A DNA stretch of 64,000 nucleotides from Peromyscus leucopus (GCF_004664715.2 NC_051069.1:14632226-14696225); one strand, 5' to 3'; positions 45,658 to 55,300 are shown, numbered from the stretch's first letter. Numbers and translations are program-made. The notes: generated from the sequence alone by a model not told the origin.

Positions 45658-46211
45658 CCCAAGCACATGTGTCTCCCTCCAGGCCTGCAACAGCCTCATT
45701 GACCTTGATGCTGATGAGCTGATCTCTGCTGCTTGCATGGTTTATGCCGAGCTCATGCAAAAGGAGGTAAGTTGCCCAGTGATTTGGCCTCCTCCTCTCC
45801 TGTCATCTTCTTCCTCTTCCTTCTCCTCCTCTGTTCCTCTTCCTGTATTCCTCCTCCAAGAAGTCTTCCCTGGTTTCTCGTGCCTGCCCTCTACCAGCCA
45901 CACTTGGCTTCAGAGACAGTCTGTGCTGCGCTCCCTCCCACCAGCTTACAGAAGCTGTTCTGCTTTGTTTCCTCATTGCTGATATCCTCACGGGCAGTCT
46001 GATCCCTGGGCTCACAGCCTTCATCTCTCATTCACTGTGTCCTTCCCAAAGGGTCCAAGTACAAACCTGGACCCCCAGGGGCTCAGGAGAATGTCACTGG
46101 CTGGACAGACTGAAGGGTGAGAGCCAAATCAGATAGTGTCTGTCTATATCACACCTTCATGACTCTCCTCACCCCCAGGTTCCTCAGCCATTAAAGGATT
46201 TCTTTCTCTGA
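34506..46211 (+). CDS. Tbc1d21: TBC1 domain family member 21, 11 coding exons (gene span)
   Basis: Eleven exons join to 1011 coding bases, 336 residues plus TGA. Exons: 34506-34565, 38720-38827, 38940-39043, 41867-41961, 42465-42575, 42675-42775, 43572-43668, 43919-44019, 44788-44904, 45683-45766, 46179-46211. Every intron is GT-AG and all phases agree. The family is TBC-domain GTPase-activating proteins for Rab-type GTPases; TBC1D21 (MgcRabGAP) is known from male germ cells, where it is linked to Rap1/Rab10 and the sperm tail. Seen in the product: R63-x-x-x-W67 (TBC motif A), I122-x-x-D125-x-x-R128 (arginine finger, motif B), and Y161-Q-R163-G164 where the family has YxQG, so the glutamine finger is replaced by Arg. 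There is no signal peptide or membrane segment. The start was chosen because it opens with MTTLSPENSL, as in the human protein I recall, and has A at -3. I saw no convincing TATA box, and no AATAAA just after the stop (only AATACA near 46322). Identity is very sure; UTRs are undefined. Confidence 0.96.
34575..34692 (-). mobile_element. Old B1-related SINE, antisense, in Tbc1d21 intron 1
   Basis: CAGGGAGGGTCTCACTGTGC, CAGCCTGGCCTTGACTCGGG and GATTACAAGTATATGCCACC are reversed B1 motifs. It starts about ten bases after the exon 1 donor. Confidence 0.75.
34693..35289. other. Unique AT-rich part of Tbc1d21 intron 1
   Basis: Free of young repeats. It holds the CTCF-like motif at 34990 and a short (AAT)n run at 35273-35289. 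Confidence 0.45.
34990..35003 (+). promoter_or_regulatory. CTCF-like motif in Tbc1d21 intron 1
   Basis: CCACCAGGTGGCAG fits the CTCF core CCASYAGRKGGCRS at all 14 positions. It lies in non-repetitive AT-rich sequence about 425 bp after exon 1. This is a motif match only; binding is inferred. Confidence 0.6.
35290..35495 (-). mobile_element. MIR, antisense
   Basis: GATGAGTGAGAAAATGGATC and CAGTCAGTGGCAGAGCTTCT are reversed MIR motifs. Confidence 0.6.
35675..35953 (+). mobile_element. B4/RSINE-type SINE
   Basis: GGCTAGGGGGATGGCTCAGT, GTGTGATGTAATTCCAGCCT, GCTCCTGGCATCAACCTCAG. Confidence 0.75.
35954..36036 (+). repeat. (CA)n(CAC)n(CAA)n compound microsatellite
   Basis: CA units pass into CAC and then CAA trinucleotides, at the tail of the SINE. 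Confidence 0.96.
36037..36505. other. Unique intron 1 sequence
   Basis: Nothing was recognised. Confidence 0.4.
36506..36555 (+). repeat. (CA)n microsatellite
   Basis: A perfect CA run of about 22 units. Confidence 0.96.
36757..36957 (-). mobile_element. B4-type SINE, antisense
   Basis: GGGACAGGGCCCTGTGCATC is followed by a reversed ID-like part, GTGCTGGGGATCAAACCGGA and GCAAGCACTCTGCCAACTGA. Confidence 0.8.
36962..37185 (-). mobile_element. B3-type SINE, antisense
   Basis: GGATGTTTTGCCTGTATGTG, AAGGAGGCCAGAAAAGGGAA and GATGAGTCATCTCCTCAGTC follow reversed B3. Confidence 0.85.
37215..37370 (-). mobile_element. B1 SINE, antisense
   Basis: GAAACAGGGTTTCTCTGTGT, CTCCCAAGTGCTGGGATTCA. Well preserved. 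Confidence 0.93.
37438..37580 (-). mobile_element. B1 SINE, antisense
   Basis: GTTGAGGCGGGGTCTCACTG, TGGAACTCACTCTGTAGACC, CTGCCTCCCAGGTGCTGGAT. Confidence 0.88.
37708..38300 (+). repeat. 50-bp minisatellite, 12 units, Tbc1d21 intron 1
   Basis: GTGTAG-type unit starts fall at 37711, 37761, 37811, 37861, 37911, 37961, 38011, 38061, 38105, 38155, 38205 and 38255. The eighth unit is 44 bp after losing 6 bases. Units share GACTACAGACTC and GGAGAGACAGCGTGTAG. They come in two main kinds in the middle (GTAGTTCTACTG or AGTGTCACTG), mixed irregularly, and differ by only a few substitutions, so the array is young. It sits next to an old antisense L1. Confidence 0.95.
38340..38600 (-). mobile_element. 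Old L1M 3' end, antisense
   Basis: GTTTACTTAACTATTCCCTT, GTGCAGTGAACATTATTGTC and GCAATTTCCTCAGGATAAAG match the ancient L1 3' UTR in order, as at 636-990. Confidence 0.65.
38720..38827 (+). CDS. Tbc1d21: Tbc1d21 coding exon 2 (residues 21-56)
   Basis: The acceptor is CCTTGCCAG and the first codons read EKRKPPIDKTEWDSF. The exon is 36 whole codons, phase 0 at both ends, with donor GTATGA. The residues FDENGHLAKSRDF and ICVNILER follow the known N-terminal region ahead of the TBC domain. An overlapping +1-frame open frame here is a shadow. Confidence 0.95.
38862..38875 (+). promoter_or_regulatory. CTCF-like motif in Tbc1d21 intron 2
   Basis: GCACTAGGGGGCGG matches CCASYAGRKGGCRS at 13 of 14 positions (only the first base differs). 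It sits inside the 112-bp intron between exons 2 and 3, in the same orientation as the motif at 34990. Confidence 0.5.
38940..39043 (+). CDS. Tbc1d21: Tbc1d21 coding exon 3 (start of the TBC domain)
   Basis: The acceptor CCGTGCCCAG follows a 112-bp intron. The exon opens with GLHPFVRTEAWKFLTGYYSW, which holds TBC motif A (R63, W67), and ends two bases into a codon at donor GTAGAA. The split Arg codon is completed by exon 4. Confidence 0.95.
39044..39619. other. Unique part of Tbc1d21 intron 3
   Basis: Nothing was recognised besides intron sequence. Confidence 0.45.
39620..40025 (+). repeat. Rodent mid-repetitive element, copy 2
   Basis: It starts GTTAGGGTTTCTATTGCTGT and ends GATGTAAAACTGACCAGCAC, and aligns with copy 1 at 4178-4512. 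It lies in intron 3. Confidence 0.8.
40165..40342 (+). mobile_element. tRNA-derived SINE ending in a (CA)n tract
   Basis: GGCCAGTGGGATTGCTCAGG, TTGCCACCAAGCCTGACAAT and GTCCTCTGACCTCCACAAGT, then (CA)n at 40290-40342 and a CAAA tail. Confidence 0.8.
40480..40625 (+). mobile_element. MIR
   Basis: TTCAAATTCTAGTATTAAC, then CTCAGTCTCCTCCTCTGTCC and GGTTACAGAGATCTAATTAT. Confidence 0.65.
40626..41554. other. Unique part of Tbc1d21 intron 3
   Basis: Overlapping short frames only; no recognisable exon. Confidence 0.45.
41555..41645 (-). mobile_element. MIR fragment, antisense
   Basis: CAGGTGGGGAAACTGAGGCT and TAGAGAGGGAGGGTGACATC are the reversed MIR core. Confidence 0.75.
41867..41961 (+). CDS. 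Tbc1d21: Tbc1d21 coding exon 4
   Basis: The acceptor is TTCTCTCAG. The exon reads RNYKALCQMYEKIQPLLENL and then GNFTETRNNI, ending one base into the next codon at donor GTGAGC. I122, the first residue of the IxxDxxR motif, is encoded at its end. Confidence 0.96.
41962..42464. other. Tbc1d21 intron 4
   Basis: A 503-bp intron with G- and C-runs; nothing further was recognised. Confidence 0.5.
42465..42575 (+). CDS. Tbc1d21: Tbc1d21 coding exon 5 (arginine finger)
   Basis: The acceptor is TCTAATCTAG. The exon encodes AYDIQRLYDKDPLGNVLVD and later LLLSYVCNTKA. D125 and R128 complete I-x-x-D-x-x-R, so the catalytic arginine is present. The donor is GTGAGC and the next intron is only 99 bp. A 259-residue open frame covering 42389-43168 reads through this exon into introns and is not real. 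Confidence 0.96.
42675..42775 (+). CDS. Tbc1d21: Tbc1d21 coding exon 6 (altered glutamine finger)
   Basis: The acceptor is CCCCCACAG. The exon reads EYQRGFHEMVMLFQLMV, then GHEHETFWLFQFFLQKT, ending in phase 0 at GTGAGG. The family motif is Y-x-Q-G; here the third position is codon CGA (Arg163), one base from CAA (Gln). Human TBC1D21 has YQQG as I recall it. Confidence 0.96.
42776..43571. other. Tbc1d21 intron 6 with a (CAA)n(CA)n tract at 43431-43487
   Basis: The tract passes from CAA trinucleotides to about 18 CA units. The rest of the intron is unique. Confidence 0.9.
43572..43668 (+). CDS. Tbc1d21: Tbc1d21 coding exon 7
   Basis: The acceptor TCTTGTACAG lies shortly downstream of a (CAA)n(CA)n tract. 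The exon encodes EHSCVINIGVGKNLDMLNSV, then ITLLDPEFAEHL, and ends one base into a Lys codon at donor GTGAGT. Confidence 0.96.
43919..44019 (+). CDS. Tbc1d21: Tbc1d21 coding exon 8
   Basis: The acceptor CTCCTCACAG completes the Lys codon. The exon reads GKGSGAVQSLFPWFCLCF, then QRAFKSFDDVWRLWE, ending in phase 0 at GTGAGG. The Trp/Phe-rich helices and the D-D-V-W-R-L-W-E run are typical of the C-terminal half of TBC domains. Confidence 0.96.
44020..44787. other. Tbc1d21 intron 8
   Basis: A 768-bp intron with unique sequence. A C-run lies near 44621; no repeats were recognised. Confidence 0.5.
44788..44904 (+). CDS. Tbc1d21: Tbc1d21 coding exon 9
   Basis: The acceptor is TGCCCACAG. The exon is 39 whole codons, opening VLLTGKPCRNFQVLVAYSM and closing ESMSGDAILL, with donor GTGAGT. 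It encodes the last helices of the TBC fold. Confidence 0.96.
44905..45682. other. Tbc1d21 intron 9 with a compound (CA)n tract at 45501-45657
   Basis: Broken CA units with CACGCG and GTGTGCG interruptions end in a perfect block, 25 bp before exon 10. Confidence 0.92.
45683..45766 (+). CDS. Tbc1d21: Tbc1d21 coding exon 10
   Basis: The acceptor CTCCCTCCAG lies 25 bp after a long compound (CA)n tract. The exon is 28 codons, ACNSLIDLDADELISAACM then VYAELMQKE, with a consensus donor GTAAGT. Confidence 0.96.
45767..46178. other. Tbc1d21 intron 10
   Basis: A T/C-rich stretch at 45790-45860 follows the donor; otherwise unique. Confidence 0.5.
46179..46211 (+). CDS. Tbc1d21: Tbc1d21 coding exon 11 (C-terminus and stop)
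   Basis: The acceptor is CACCCCCAG. The exon encodes VPQPLKDFFL and then TGA, which fits the short C-terminal tail of the family. No AATAAA is seen in the next few hundred bases; AATACA at about 46322 is a weak candidate. Confidence 0.93.
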   Translation, partial: VPQPLKDFFL

Positions 46212-47043
46212 GAACGCCAACACTCACAATGGACACATGCCCTCAATGGACTGGATGAAGGCAATTCTTCAACCATGCGGTCAGGGTCAAGTTCAATGAG
46301 TATTGGGATGAGGGCATAGACAATACAACACATGGAAACAGTCTTTGAAGTTTTGGTTTGTGGTGGTCACGAGTCTTTTTTGACCTTGGAGTGCATGATA
46401 GTTGAGGCCATATAGTAAGTGAACAGACCACTGTGAGACTATGGAGAAGGCATACTGGGACAGGACGGCGTGGGACCCTTCCTGACTGATGGGTCTTCAG
46501 AGGTCCACACCTAAAAGCAAATGGGTAGGGTAGGACCAGCTTTGAAGCCTCCCAGACACTTGCCACAGACAAGAGTGAACACACAGAAATGACTACATCT
46601 GGACTCAAGTTCTAAGGGGAGATGAGCTCTGGCCTTTGCATCTGTCCCCACCACCCCCTTACTCTCAACATAGTCCTCACATTCTCTCCTGCACCCTAGA
46701 CTTCCCACCAACTCTGGAAGAACCAACCGAAATCTCTGGCCATCAGGCTGTCCCCTCCTGGTCTCAAAGTCTTCCTCATGACTCTACCTTTATTCCTCCA
46801 CCTCCACGTGTCTCCTTGATTGAAGTTGGGCTTCCCAGCCTTCCTCATCCTCCCCTGAGACTTCATTCTGCCCTTGCCCAGGGAACTATTCTCTCCTGGG
46901 GCAATTGGCTCAGGTCTCCCAGGCCATGCCATAGCCCTCAAGCTCCATGCCCAGCCTCCCAAGGCTCTGGTGAGTCATCTTGCCAGTAGGCATGAAGAAG
47001 GAGATGGACCTATAGAGGGGTTGGGGTTGGCTGGGTGCACATC
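46212..47043. other. Tbc1d21 3' UTR and flank
   Basis: The 3' end cannot be placed: no AATAAA was found near the stop. Nothing else was recognised. Confidence 0.4.
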
Positions 47044-47047
47044 GGCA

Positions 47048-47098
<51 letters not shown>
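47044..47098 (+). repeat. (CA)n microsatellite
   Basis: A perfect CA run of about 24 units. Confidence 0.96.
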
Positions 47099-47099
<1 letters not shown>

Positions 47100-47804
47100 T
47101 GCATGCGCACACTTCCAGGTGCTGCAGTTTTCAGGAGGTCCGGTGGGTCCGTTGGTTTTGCTACAGACCCTGGCCCCCAAGGGTAAGGCACAACCATCTT
47201 TCCCACTCTCCAGCCAACAACCCCTCTTTCCTGTTTTCAAAATGTCAGTCTCATTGACCACCTCTCAGAAGGTATTATGCCTCTCTGTATTTTCTGGTCT
47301 TCTCTTCTCAAGCGACAGTCTCCCACCCATAGCTGACTCCGAGTCTCTTTGCTGTTGTTTTTGATGGAGGTGGAGGTGCTGAATGATGGAGCCCTGTCCC
47401 GTCAACAGGGTTTTCTTTGCATAGTTAAGAAGAAAGTGTTTGCTAAGCAGCAAAGCATATGGGTGAATGCATGTACTGTGTGTGCTCTCCTCGGCTCTGT
47501 GTTCTCAAGACAAGACAACGCAGATGAGCGTTCTTGCATGGAAAACGGTTCTCCAAGAAGGAAACCATATTTTTTATTTTCCCAAATAACCACACAGAGT
47601 AAAACATTTTCCTGACTTAACCTTGGCATCGGAGCAGCAGATGGGTACTCTTTCATGGTCCCTTGGCTTGGTGGCATAAGTTAGCCCATGACTTTCATGG
47701 TAATACATACATATTGGTAATGCACACAATATTACCCAGCTCAAGAATGAAAGAAAATCTCAGCATTTCTGAGACATGACTCCCAACCTGTTCTTTTTTC
47801 ATAT
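47099..47804. other. Unique intergenic sequence
   Basis: Nothing was recognised. Confidence 0.45.
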
Positions 47805-48002
47805 TTACTTTTATTTTGAATTATATGTGTTTGTGTGTGAGGGTACACGTATGTGAGTCAAGTGCCCGAGGGGCGAAAAAAGCACATCAGATCTGCTGGA
47901 GCTGGAATTACCAGCAGTTGTGGGCCACCCAACAGGGTCTTAAACAGATCCTCTGGAAAAGCATAATGTGCTCTTAGCCACTGAGCCACCTCTCCAACCC
48001 CA
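47805..48002 (-). mobile_element. B3-type SINE, antisense
   Basis: GGAGCTGGAATTACCAGCAG and AGCCACTGAGCCACCTCTCC follow reversed B3. Confidence 0.8.
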
Positions 48003-48024
48003 CTAATCTGTTTTGAAAGTCACT

Positions 48025-48245
48025 AGAGAGGTTGGTAAGATGGCTCAGTGGGTAGAGCACTTACCTTCCAGCCTGACGACTTGAGGTTGATCCCTGGGAC
48101 TCACATGATAGAAGGACACAACTGAACCCCAATGGCTGTCCTTGCCACATATGTGCTGTGGTGTGGATACATTCACCACATATGCACGTGTGCATACACA
48201 CGTACACGTATGCACACGCACATGCACAAATATTTTAAATATATA
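48025..48245 (+). mobile_element. tRNA-derived SINE
   Basis: GGTTGGTAAGATGGCTCAGT, GCCTGACGACTTGAGGTTGA and GTCCTTGCCACATATGTGCT, with a CA/TA-rich tail. Confidence 0.8.
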
Positions 48246-48837
48246 AACAAAATATTTTAAAAAACATCACTGGAGCCTCATGGTTACAGTCTTTCCGCCT
48301 TTGGCTGAAGCTGGGGTGGTGATTCCAAAGCCCATCTTGCTACGATCCCCCTTGAATTTCACATCTTTCCTGACAGTCCTTTCAAAGATCCTCTGGCCTA
48401 GTGGAGAACATGTTTGAAATCTCTGTGAGGTCTTAAAGATGAGGTGGTTTGAGCCTAGACACTGAACAATCCAGGTGCAGATAGGTCAAGCCTAAGACTG
48501 GGAGTGGGACATAGAGATCTTTGGAGACCCCACTCACCTGCCACACTCCCAGCAGGCCGTGACTGAGACTTTCCTCTTTTCTTGTTCTATATAACCCCAG
48601 CCAGGTTTCTGCTCACTGGATTAATTTTATCACCCAGTGGGCTTTTCCTAGGAAGGCCTAGTCTAGGATCAATTATATTCCCTATGAGCTTTCCCTAGGA
48701 AAAGCCCCAGAGTCATCACACCTAAAGTCAGTATCATTAAAGGGCCTGTTTGGTATAAAAGGTTATTTCAATATATATTGAGTACTATCTTAATGTGTCC
48801 ATACTTCAATAACAAAATACCTCAGCCAAAGCTGGGC
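48246..48837. other. Unique sequence before the LTR
   Basis: No repeat or exon was recognised. Confidence 0.45.
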
Positions 48838-49395
48838 TGTTCCTGATGAACCAGCCTGCCTCCATCTTAGGCTTGAAAGCCATCTTACAGTGAAGGCAAG
48901 CTAGGCTCATTCCGGTTTGTGACTAAATCTGTTTCTCAAGGACTGGGCACTACCCTACCTGTAAGCTTAACTACAAATGGTTCTGTACTGCCCGTTCCAG
49001 AAACCAGCAACCATGTCTTTGTTCCAAAATGTTGTTATGACCATCTTGCAAACCTACCTTGGTTTCAAAAGGTTATTATAACCACTTGTTGTTATGACTA
49101 CCTTGTTACGACCACTTTGTTGTATTCTGTTCTATACCCTGTCTATTTGCCTGCCAAATCCCCCACTTGGAAACACCCTACCCATGAGCTATAAAAGCTC
49201 TTATCTTCCTCATCCCAAGGCTGAACTCTCAAACCCTTTTGAGCAGGTAGAGGCAGCCTGTGTACATGAATAAAAAAACTGGCTTATTGAGATTCACTGT
49301 TCTTGCTCATTACATTATACATCTTGGCCTTGTCTTTGAATCGACCACTGCGGTAGCGTGCATCGTTCTCTTTCCCTGATGGTGTCTACATTAGT
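48838..49395 (+). mobile_element. Endogenous retroviral LTR (class I-like), + orientation
   Basis: The stretch looks like U3-R-U5: a U3 with repeated CATCTTA and GTTATGAC-type motifs, TATAAAA at 49190, AATAAA at 49269, then a U5-like C/T-rich tail with TTCACTGTTCTTG. The start, TGTTCCTG near 48838, is approximate. The end runs into the degraded sequence, so no primer-binding site or paired LTR could be read. No viral gene is readable. The family was not named. Confidence 0.7.
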
Positions 49396-52300
49396 ATCAC
49401 ATGACTCAGCACAAAGGGATACAAGCAGCTCCTCTTCAAACCAACTAGTTTAAGCTCTCTCTCTATTATTGTTCTACGACAGCCTCGACCTCATGTCAGC
49501 CCACCGGCTCCATGGCCCTGAATACTACCCATTTACACTAGCTATTTAGGATTCTGACCTCCAAACACTTCATTAACCTCTCAGTTCCGCTGCTAGCACC
49601 TCAGTGCTCGTTGCGACCGTGAATCAGGTTGTATGCCAACCACAGCCTGACCTTTCTCTCAGTGCCTGAAGACACTCAAACGCACAGGGGCCGTCATGCA
49701 ATATATTGCAGGCAGAGCCCGTCTACCCAATGTCCAGCTAACTATTCCCCCAAGCCCCACCCATCCTTCACACTCCTGCGATCAGACACAATCCCTGCCA
49801 AACCCCCAGGCTACTAAAGCCACACTACATCAGACAGCGTAGAGCGCCCTCCCTGATAACGCTCTGATAGTAACTTAATCTCGGATATGTTGAGCGCCTC
49901 TGAGGCACTCGTCACCGAGGACTTTCTCAAGCTGTTATATTGGACTCGCAAGACACACCAAGTACTGTTGCCCACTGGCACAGACCATTATGGCTTCGAA
50001 TCGGCACGTACAGGTCATCTCCCACTACCAACCATGATAGCTCCTCTAACCAGCCTTCCCTTCCCTGGCAGACTCTCAACCTCAGAGGAATCTCGCTATA
50101 CTCTTCCTCCCTTACACCACGAGATCCCTGGTACTTTCCTCCTCAGGGCCATTCTCGACTACACCCCTCCGGATCTCACACCGTGCCCCCTATGCTATCA
50201 ACAACTAAACCGGACCCAAACATCCATAACGCTGCGGCTAGAATGAGGCACGGCTCCTGAAAAGAGCCTAGCTCTGATCACTACCGAAGGTACACTAGGG
50301 TGGAATGCAAGGGAGGTCAAGTTCCATCCTACATCCTTCCTCATCCCTTCTCATCAGGCAAGTACTTCCAGCTTATCAGACTAGTCATCATTGACGGAAA
50401 GGACCCCTACGTAGTCCCACACATGTAACACACCCATTATATCAACGTTCCAAGCTCTCTGCCACATTCATTCTTCAGCGCATGGGAGGGGAGGACTGCC
50501 CAAGCTGATGCAACTCGTATTGCCTGAAAGCATGTTTAGCGGCTGCGGGCTCTCTAGGCCGGTACATACTACAGACCAGTCAAGTCCTTGCAGGGTGGAG
50601 CAGACGAGAAGCTCCCCACAATGAGGTGGCTGAGAAGTGAACACATGGACTCTGAAGGGGCCAAGGCCTTAGGGCTCCGTCAGGAAACTAGCAGCTGCGC
50701 GCTAAACTGCCCCATGGCTACGACGCGGACAAGATGGGGAAGCGCAGGCTGTGACAGAACACCATACCTGTCACGGTCGAGATATTGCGCGACGTTCAGC
50801 CGATGGAATCACACTTGGCAGCGCTCGCGCTTCCCAATACACCCTTCCACTACCTCGCTCTCGCGCTCTCTCTCTCTCAGAAATTAAGCATCAGCACACG
50901 CTTCTATTTTTTTGCTGAACATTAAGCAAACATCAAAGATCTACTGGATTCGGTCGGGGAATTCTAATATAGTAACCCCAAGTCTCTAGCCTGCCCTACC
51001 ACTCCTCGCGCAGCTGATATGCAAAATACGAGTACCCGAACAGCCACACGCTGCACCATATTCACGGGGCATGTCGGAGAGAATCAGAGTGCAAATAGTA
51101 TGCCAACCAGTCATCTAATGCAAACACAATCGCCGACCCAACTCCCATGTGATTCACATGCGCCCCCCATACCTTCAACCACACGGCAGCAGCTGGCCTC
51201 TCTTTCAAAGGCGATAAGAGTTGGCTGACAGACTGATCTGAATGAATCCTCTCCTGTAGATAGCATCCCCTGAGGACAGTCGTCTAGGCTCTTCACGGGT
51301 CGGAGGGGATCATTTCAGACACCAGGCTCTCGGCCTACCCCTACTGCTACTGAAGAAGTTCTGGGTGCGTCTAATCACCCCTGGCGAGGATGCTTTTTCG
51401 ATGAGGGTCCTGGTTCTGAAGGTTCAGTTTAAACATGGCTGACACTGTTGCTGTGACCACTATTCCATACGGGAACATACAACACCCTACTCAACACTCA
51501 CGCAGATAGAAGGAACTGCACTGATTGCAAACAGATCTTAACTTGGGGTGTTCCTAGGGAGGCCGAAACAAATGCCTCTCTACTGCTACCCCAGACAAGG
51601 AACTGATGACACACTCTTCAGGCTTGTGGAGTAGCACTATGCTTGGACACAGTCCCATTATAAACAGAAACATGACATCTACCTTCCTTACACATTCATG
51701 CTACTCACAGCTTTAAGGCGCCCACAGCTTAGGAAGAGCCCTATTTAGAAGAAAACCAAAATACGTCTAAAACATTCGCCAGGCTGTTGGTTAGAAGTCC
51801 CTGCTAATGCTACAGCCCTAACTTGCGGGCACCTATACCGGCCATGACGTTTAGTCTCACAGTAGCCTGTAGTGACTTAGCTCACAGTTGATTGTGACTT
51901 CAGACAGAACCGCTGAGAAGACGAGAGAGATGAGAGAACGAGCAAGAACGCGATCGACAGACCACGCCAGAGAGAGACGAGAGAGAAGAAAGAAAAGACA
52001 GAAAAGAACCAGAGAAAGAAAACGAACAAAAATCTCGCAACCAATGCTGTAACACATATAATCAACATTCGGCGACCGTGATCAAACAGAAACCTTGACT
52101 CACCCAACTCTAAAGATCATGAAGCCTAGTCCAATTCCTTCTAGTGTTTTTTGCATAACAAATGAGAGTACATCGTAAAACGTAAATACACAATTCCTGT
52201 CACAGTAAAGTTCCTGTAGCGTTGTGGCAAAGGGTCAAGGCAGCTTTCGTAAGCCATCAAAAGGTTTGCTGGAACCCTAAGATGTGCAGCCCTTCTGTTT

Positions 52301-55300
52301 TCATTCCATAGTAGGCTTTCTCCCGCTCACCTCCTGATGGAAGCCCATTGTGCCGGCGCTCTAGGCCTAGATCACAGTGGAAAGGATACGTCCACAGTGG
52401 CTCGTCTTGAGTTCTGCTTAGGAGTGCGCACACGTCTACGTGCAGGTGGTAGATTGTGACCATCTGCTACCTCCGGCCCCCTGCCTGGACCAACACCCTC
52501 CCTCGATGGGCGGGAGGCTCAGGCCCTGGCAGGGAGAAGCGCTTAAATGCGGGAAGAAATCGATATCTGGTCGAGCACATGGCAAGTAGTAGTGTCGGGA
52601 CTGGGTAGTGGGACAGGAAGTGACAGCAGGGCATTGAGTCGAGTCTGAGGGAGAGGGGATTATTTAGACTGCGTGAGGAGTCATCACACACACACCCCAC
52701 ACACACACAGCATACACCGACACCAAACACCCCCTCCGATGCCCAGGGTGGTACCAGGCCCCCGTCCCCCCGAGGCCATACCTCGGCCCCCAAAGCCGAC
52801 ATTCCCCCGCCTCGATCTGCTCTATCACTCGGATGGGGAAGATCGGTGAGAGCGTGTGTGATTGGGCCCTACGAGACGCAGGACGAGGACCAGGACAGCC
52901 TGGGCCGAGGGACACATGTCTCGTCGGGATCAGTGTGCCTACTCGCCTATGCCTCGTCCGTGAAGATGATAATGCGCGCACCGCCAACCTTCTGACAGTT
53001 GGCCTTGAAGCGCGGGCTTAAGTCCACGGTCGATCGCCTTTGTTGCAACGACCGCAGTCTCGATCGTGATAGCAAGACAGAGAGGCTCAACGGACTTTTG
53101 GAGGTGGACCAGTCGCCTAGGAGCCTCACTCGGCAAGGGCTTCCTCCTCTGCTGTGCCTCAGGGTGCGCCACGTCCAGGCCCTATCCTGGAAAGTTTCCT
53201 CCCATTGAGGTGGGCTTCTTCTGCCGGTTGACCAGCTGAGATCCAGATGTGGCCGTTCCTGCTTTTCCGTATCCCCACCTATCAGCATCATTTCCTGTCC
53301 TTTCTTCGCTTGGCTGCCCGACGGTGCCTAGCTGAGGTGCTGTGCTCGAGAAAGCCTGATCTCGCCCTGGCAACCAGCTATAACAATTCACGACTCTGCA
53401 TCCCACCACTACTGGCGATTAGGCTTCGCTATGCTTCGTGTCGGGAGAACAAGTCTCGGCCCGCTCTCTGTTGGACCTTGAGCCTTCTTGAACCCAGACC
53501 GTGCCCACTCGTGTCCAAGCCACTAACCCAGATGCCCACAGTGGGGTCTAGATCGTCGATTCTCACCGTTCGCTCTCTGGTGGAGGCCCTCGACGCACTC
53601 AAGCATCCCCGGTCGCTTCCCTTCAGCTTCCCACGCGGCCTTCGAGGCGCGGCCTGTTACCCGGCAATGGTACTAAGTCACTCTCAAGTCCATCCACTAG
53701 TTGTGGAGCGGCTGAACTCTCACACGAGAGCTCCGTATGATAGATGCGGGGCACAACCACACCGTTCATGCTGGGCCAATGGATGGTCCAGGCAGGCCAG
53801 CTCCCAGACCAAGTCAAAAATCTCCATCATCATGTTAGCTCTCTATATCTTCGTGAAGGAATTGAAGTTTGGGGTCTGGCACTAGGCGTCCTCCACGCTT
53901 CCACATCAGCAATGTCTCTCCCACTGCCCTGTCCTGGTCCTTCCTCCTCGCTCTTCTATTTAGCATGCCCGCACTTCTGCAGCCGGTGCGTCATTTGGCC
54001 CCGGCATCGATTTCCTTCTTCTCTCAACCTCGCTTTACTGCATTCCTCAGCCTCCTCTCTTCTCTCTCACCTTTTGCCCCTCTATGGTGCGAAGTCTCTT
54101 GTTGGAGTTGCACCTTTCATGGGTTCCTCACCTAGCAATTACACAGGACAAGCACACCCGTTCTGAGATCTCTCTGAACCCAAAACCCCACCTGAGACTG
54201 TTCCTCTGCTACCAACCCTCCAGCAAACGAGTGATAGTGCGGGGTCAAGCCATTCCGCTTGGATCTGGAAGTTCAACCCCCATTAGAGAACTCTGCACAC
54301 TGTCCTCTTGCCTATTGATGGCGCATTCGGAGGAGCCAGGGAGCACTGACGACCGCCCCCTTGCGGAGTATCCAACCACGAAGACCCTGTGTAGGCGAAG
54401 AGACTGCTCTCTCCTGCTGCGGGGACAGCCTGAACGGTGGAAAGGCCTTGACCGAGCCGGTCCAGATGAATACATGGACTGCGATACCCACTTCCCAGAC
54501 CTCGCGACCCCTACCTATTAGATTAATTGCGAGTTACCTACCATTCTAAAATAACTATTCTTTTAACTGCAGTCGGGACTAGTGGCCTCAAAATACTTTC
54601 AGCCAATAACAACAGTTTCTGGGTACGGAATAGTTGCCCTCCTTGCTATGGCTTTTACTCATCTCCTGCCCACTGTTAATACTAGCCCCTCCCGTCCTGC
54701 ATCTTTATACAGGATAGATGAGGGGTATTGGTCTTGACACGTACGTACCTTGAACGCCTGCGCGTCTACACTCGATCAACCCCCTTTGATCCTGCGCTGT
54801 GTGTGGCACCCGATCCCGTACCCTACGGAAGCGTTTAAACAAAGCCTGCCTCCTTTTTATTTTACCACTCCATCATAGTGGCCTTCGACCTTTGCGTTCA
54901 CTCATGCTTTCCTCCGTGCACAGTACAGAATACAGTGCTGCCCGCTCCCCCTCAGCGGCCCGCGCCTGACCCCACCCACCTCTCCCACCCCGCTGTATCC
55001 CCTCTGTCTGGGTCTCACTCACCCACTCAGCACCTGCCTCGACCATGTGTAATTCACTTTATCTTTTCACAACCCTTGCATGCAACTCACCTCTACTACA
55101 TCTTGTTTAGGTCTTCTCACCACCTACACACCCTGTCCTTTCCCACCTCCGCAGCTGGTGATTCCTATGCGCCACCATGTGAGTCTCTTGCTCCTCGGAA
55201 GGCTAGACGGGTCTCCTCCGCTCTTGAGCTAGTCCAAGTCATCGAAAACACATGCTTTACAGATACGGGTCAGGTGTCCAAGAGCCCTTCCAGGCCATTC

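Noticed and set aside
51880..52110. Purine-rich tract as a possible regulatory or coding segment
   Set aside because: It lies in the corrupted region and looks like a damaged GA-rich repeat.
53247..53885. 212-codon open frame in the last third
   Set aside because: It lies in the error-laden region, has no recognisable domain, and is expected by chance in C-rich sequence.
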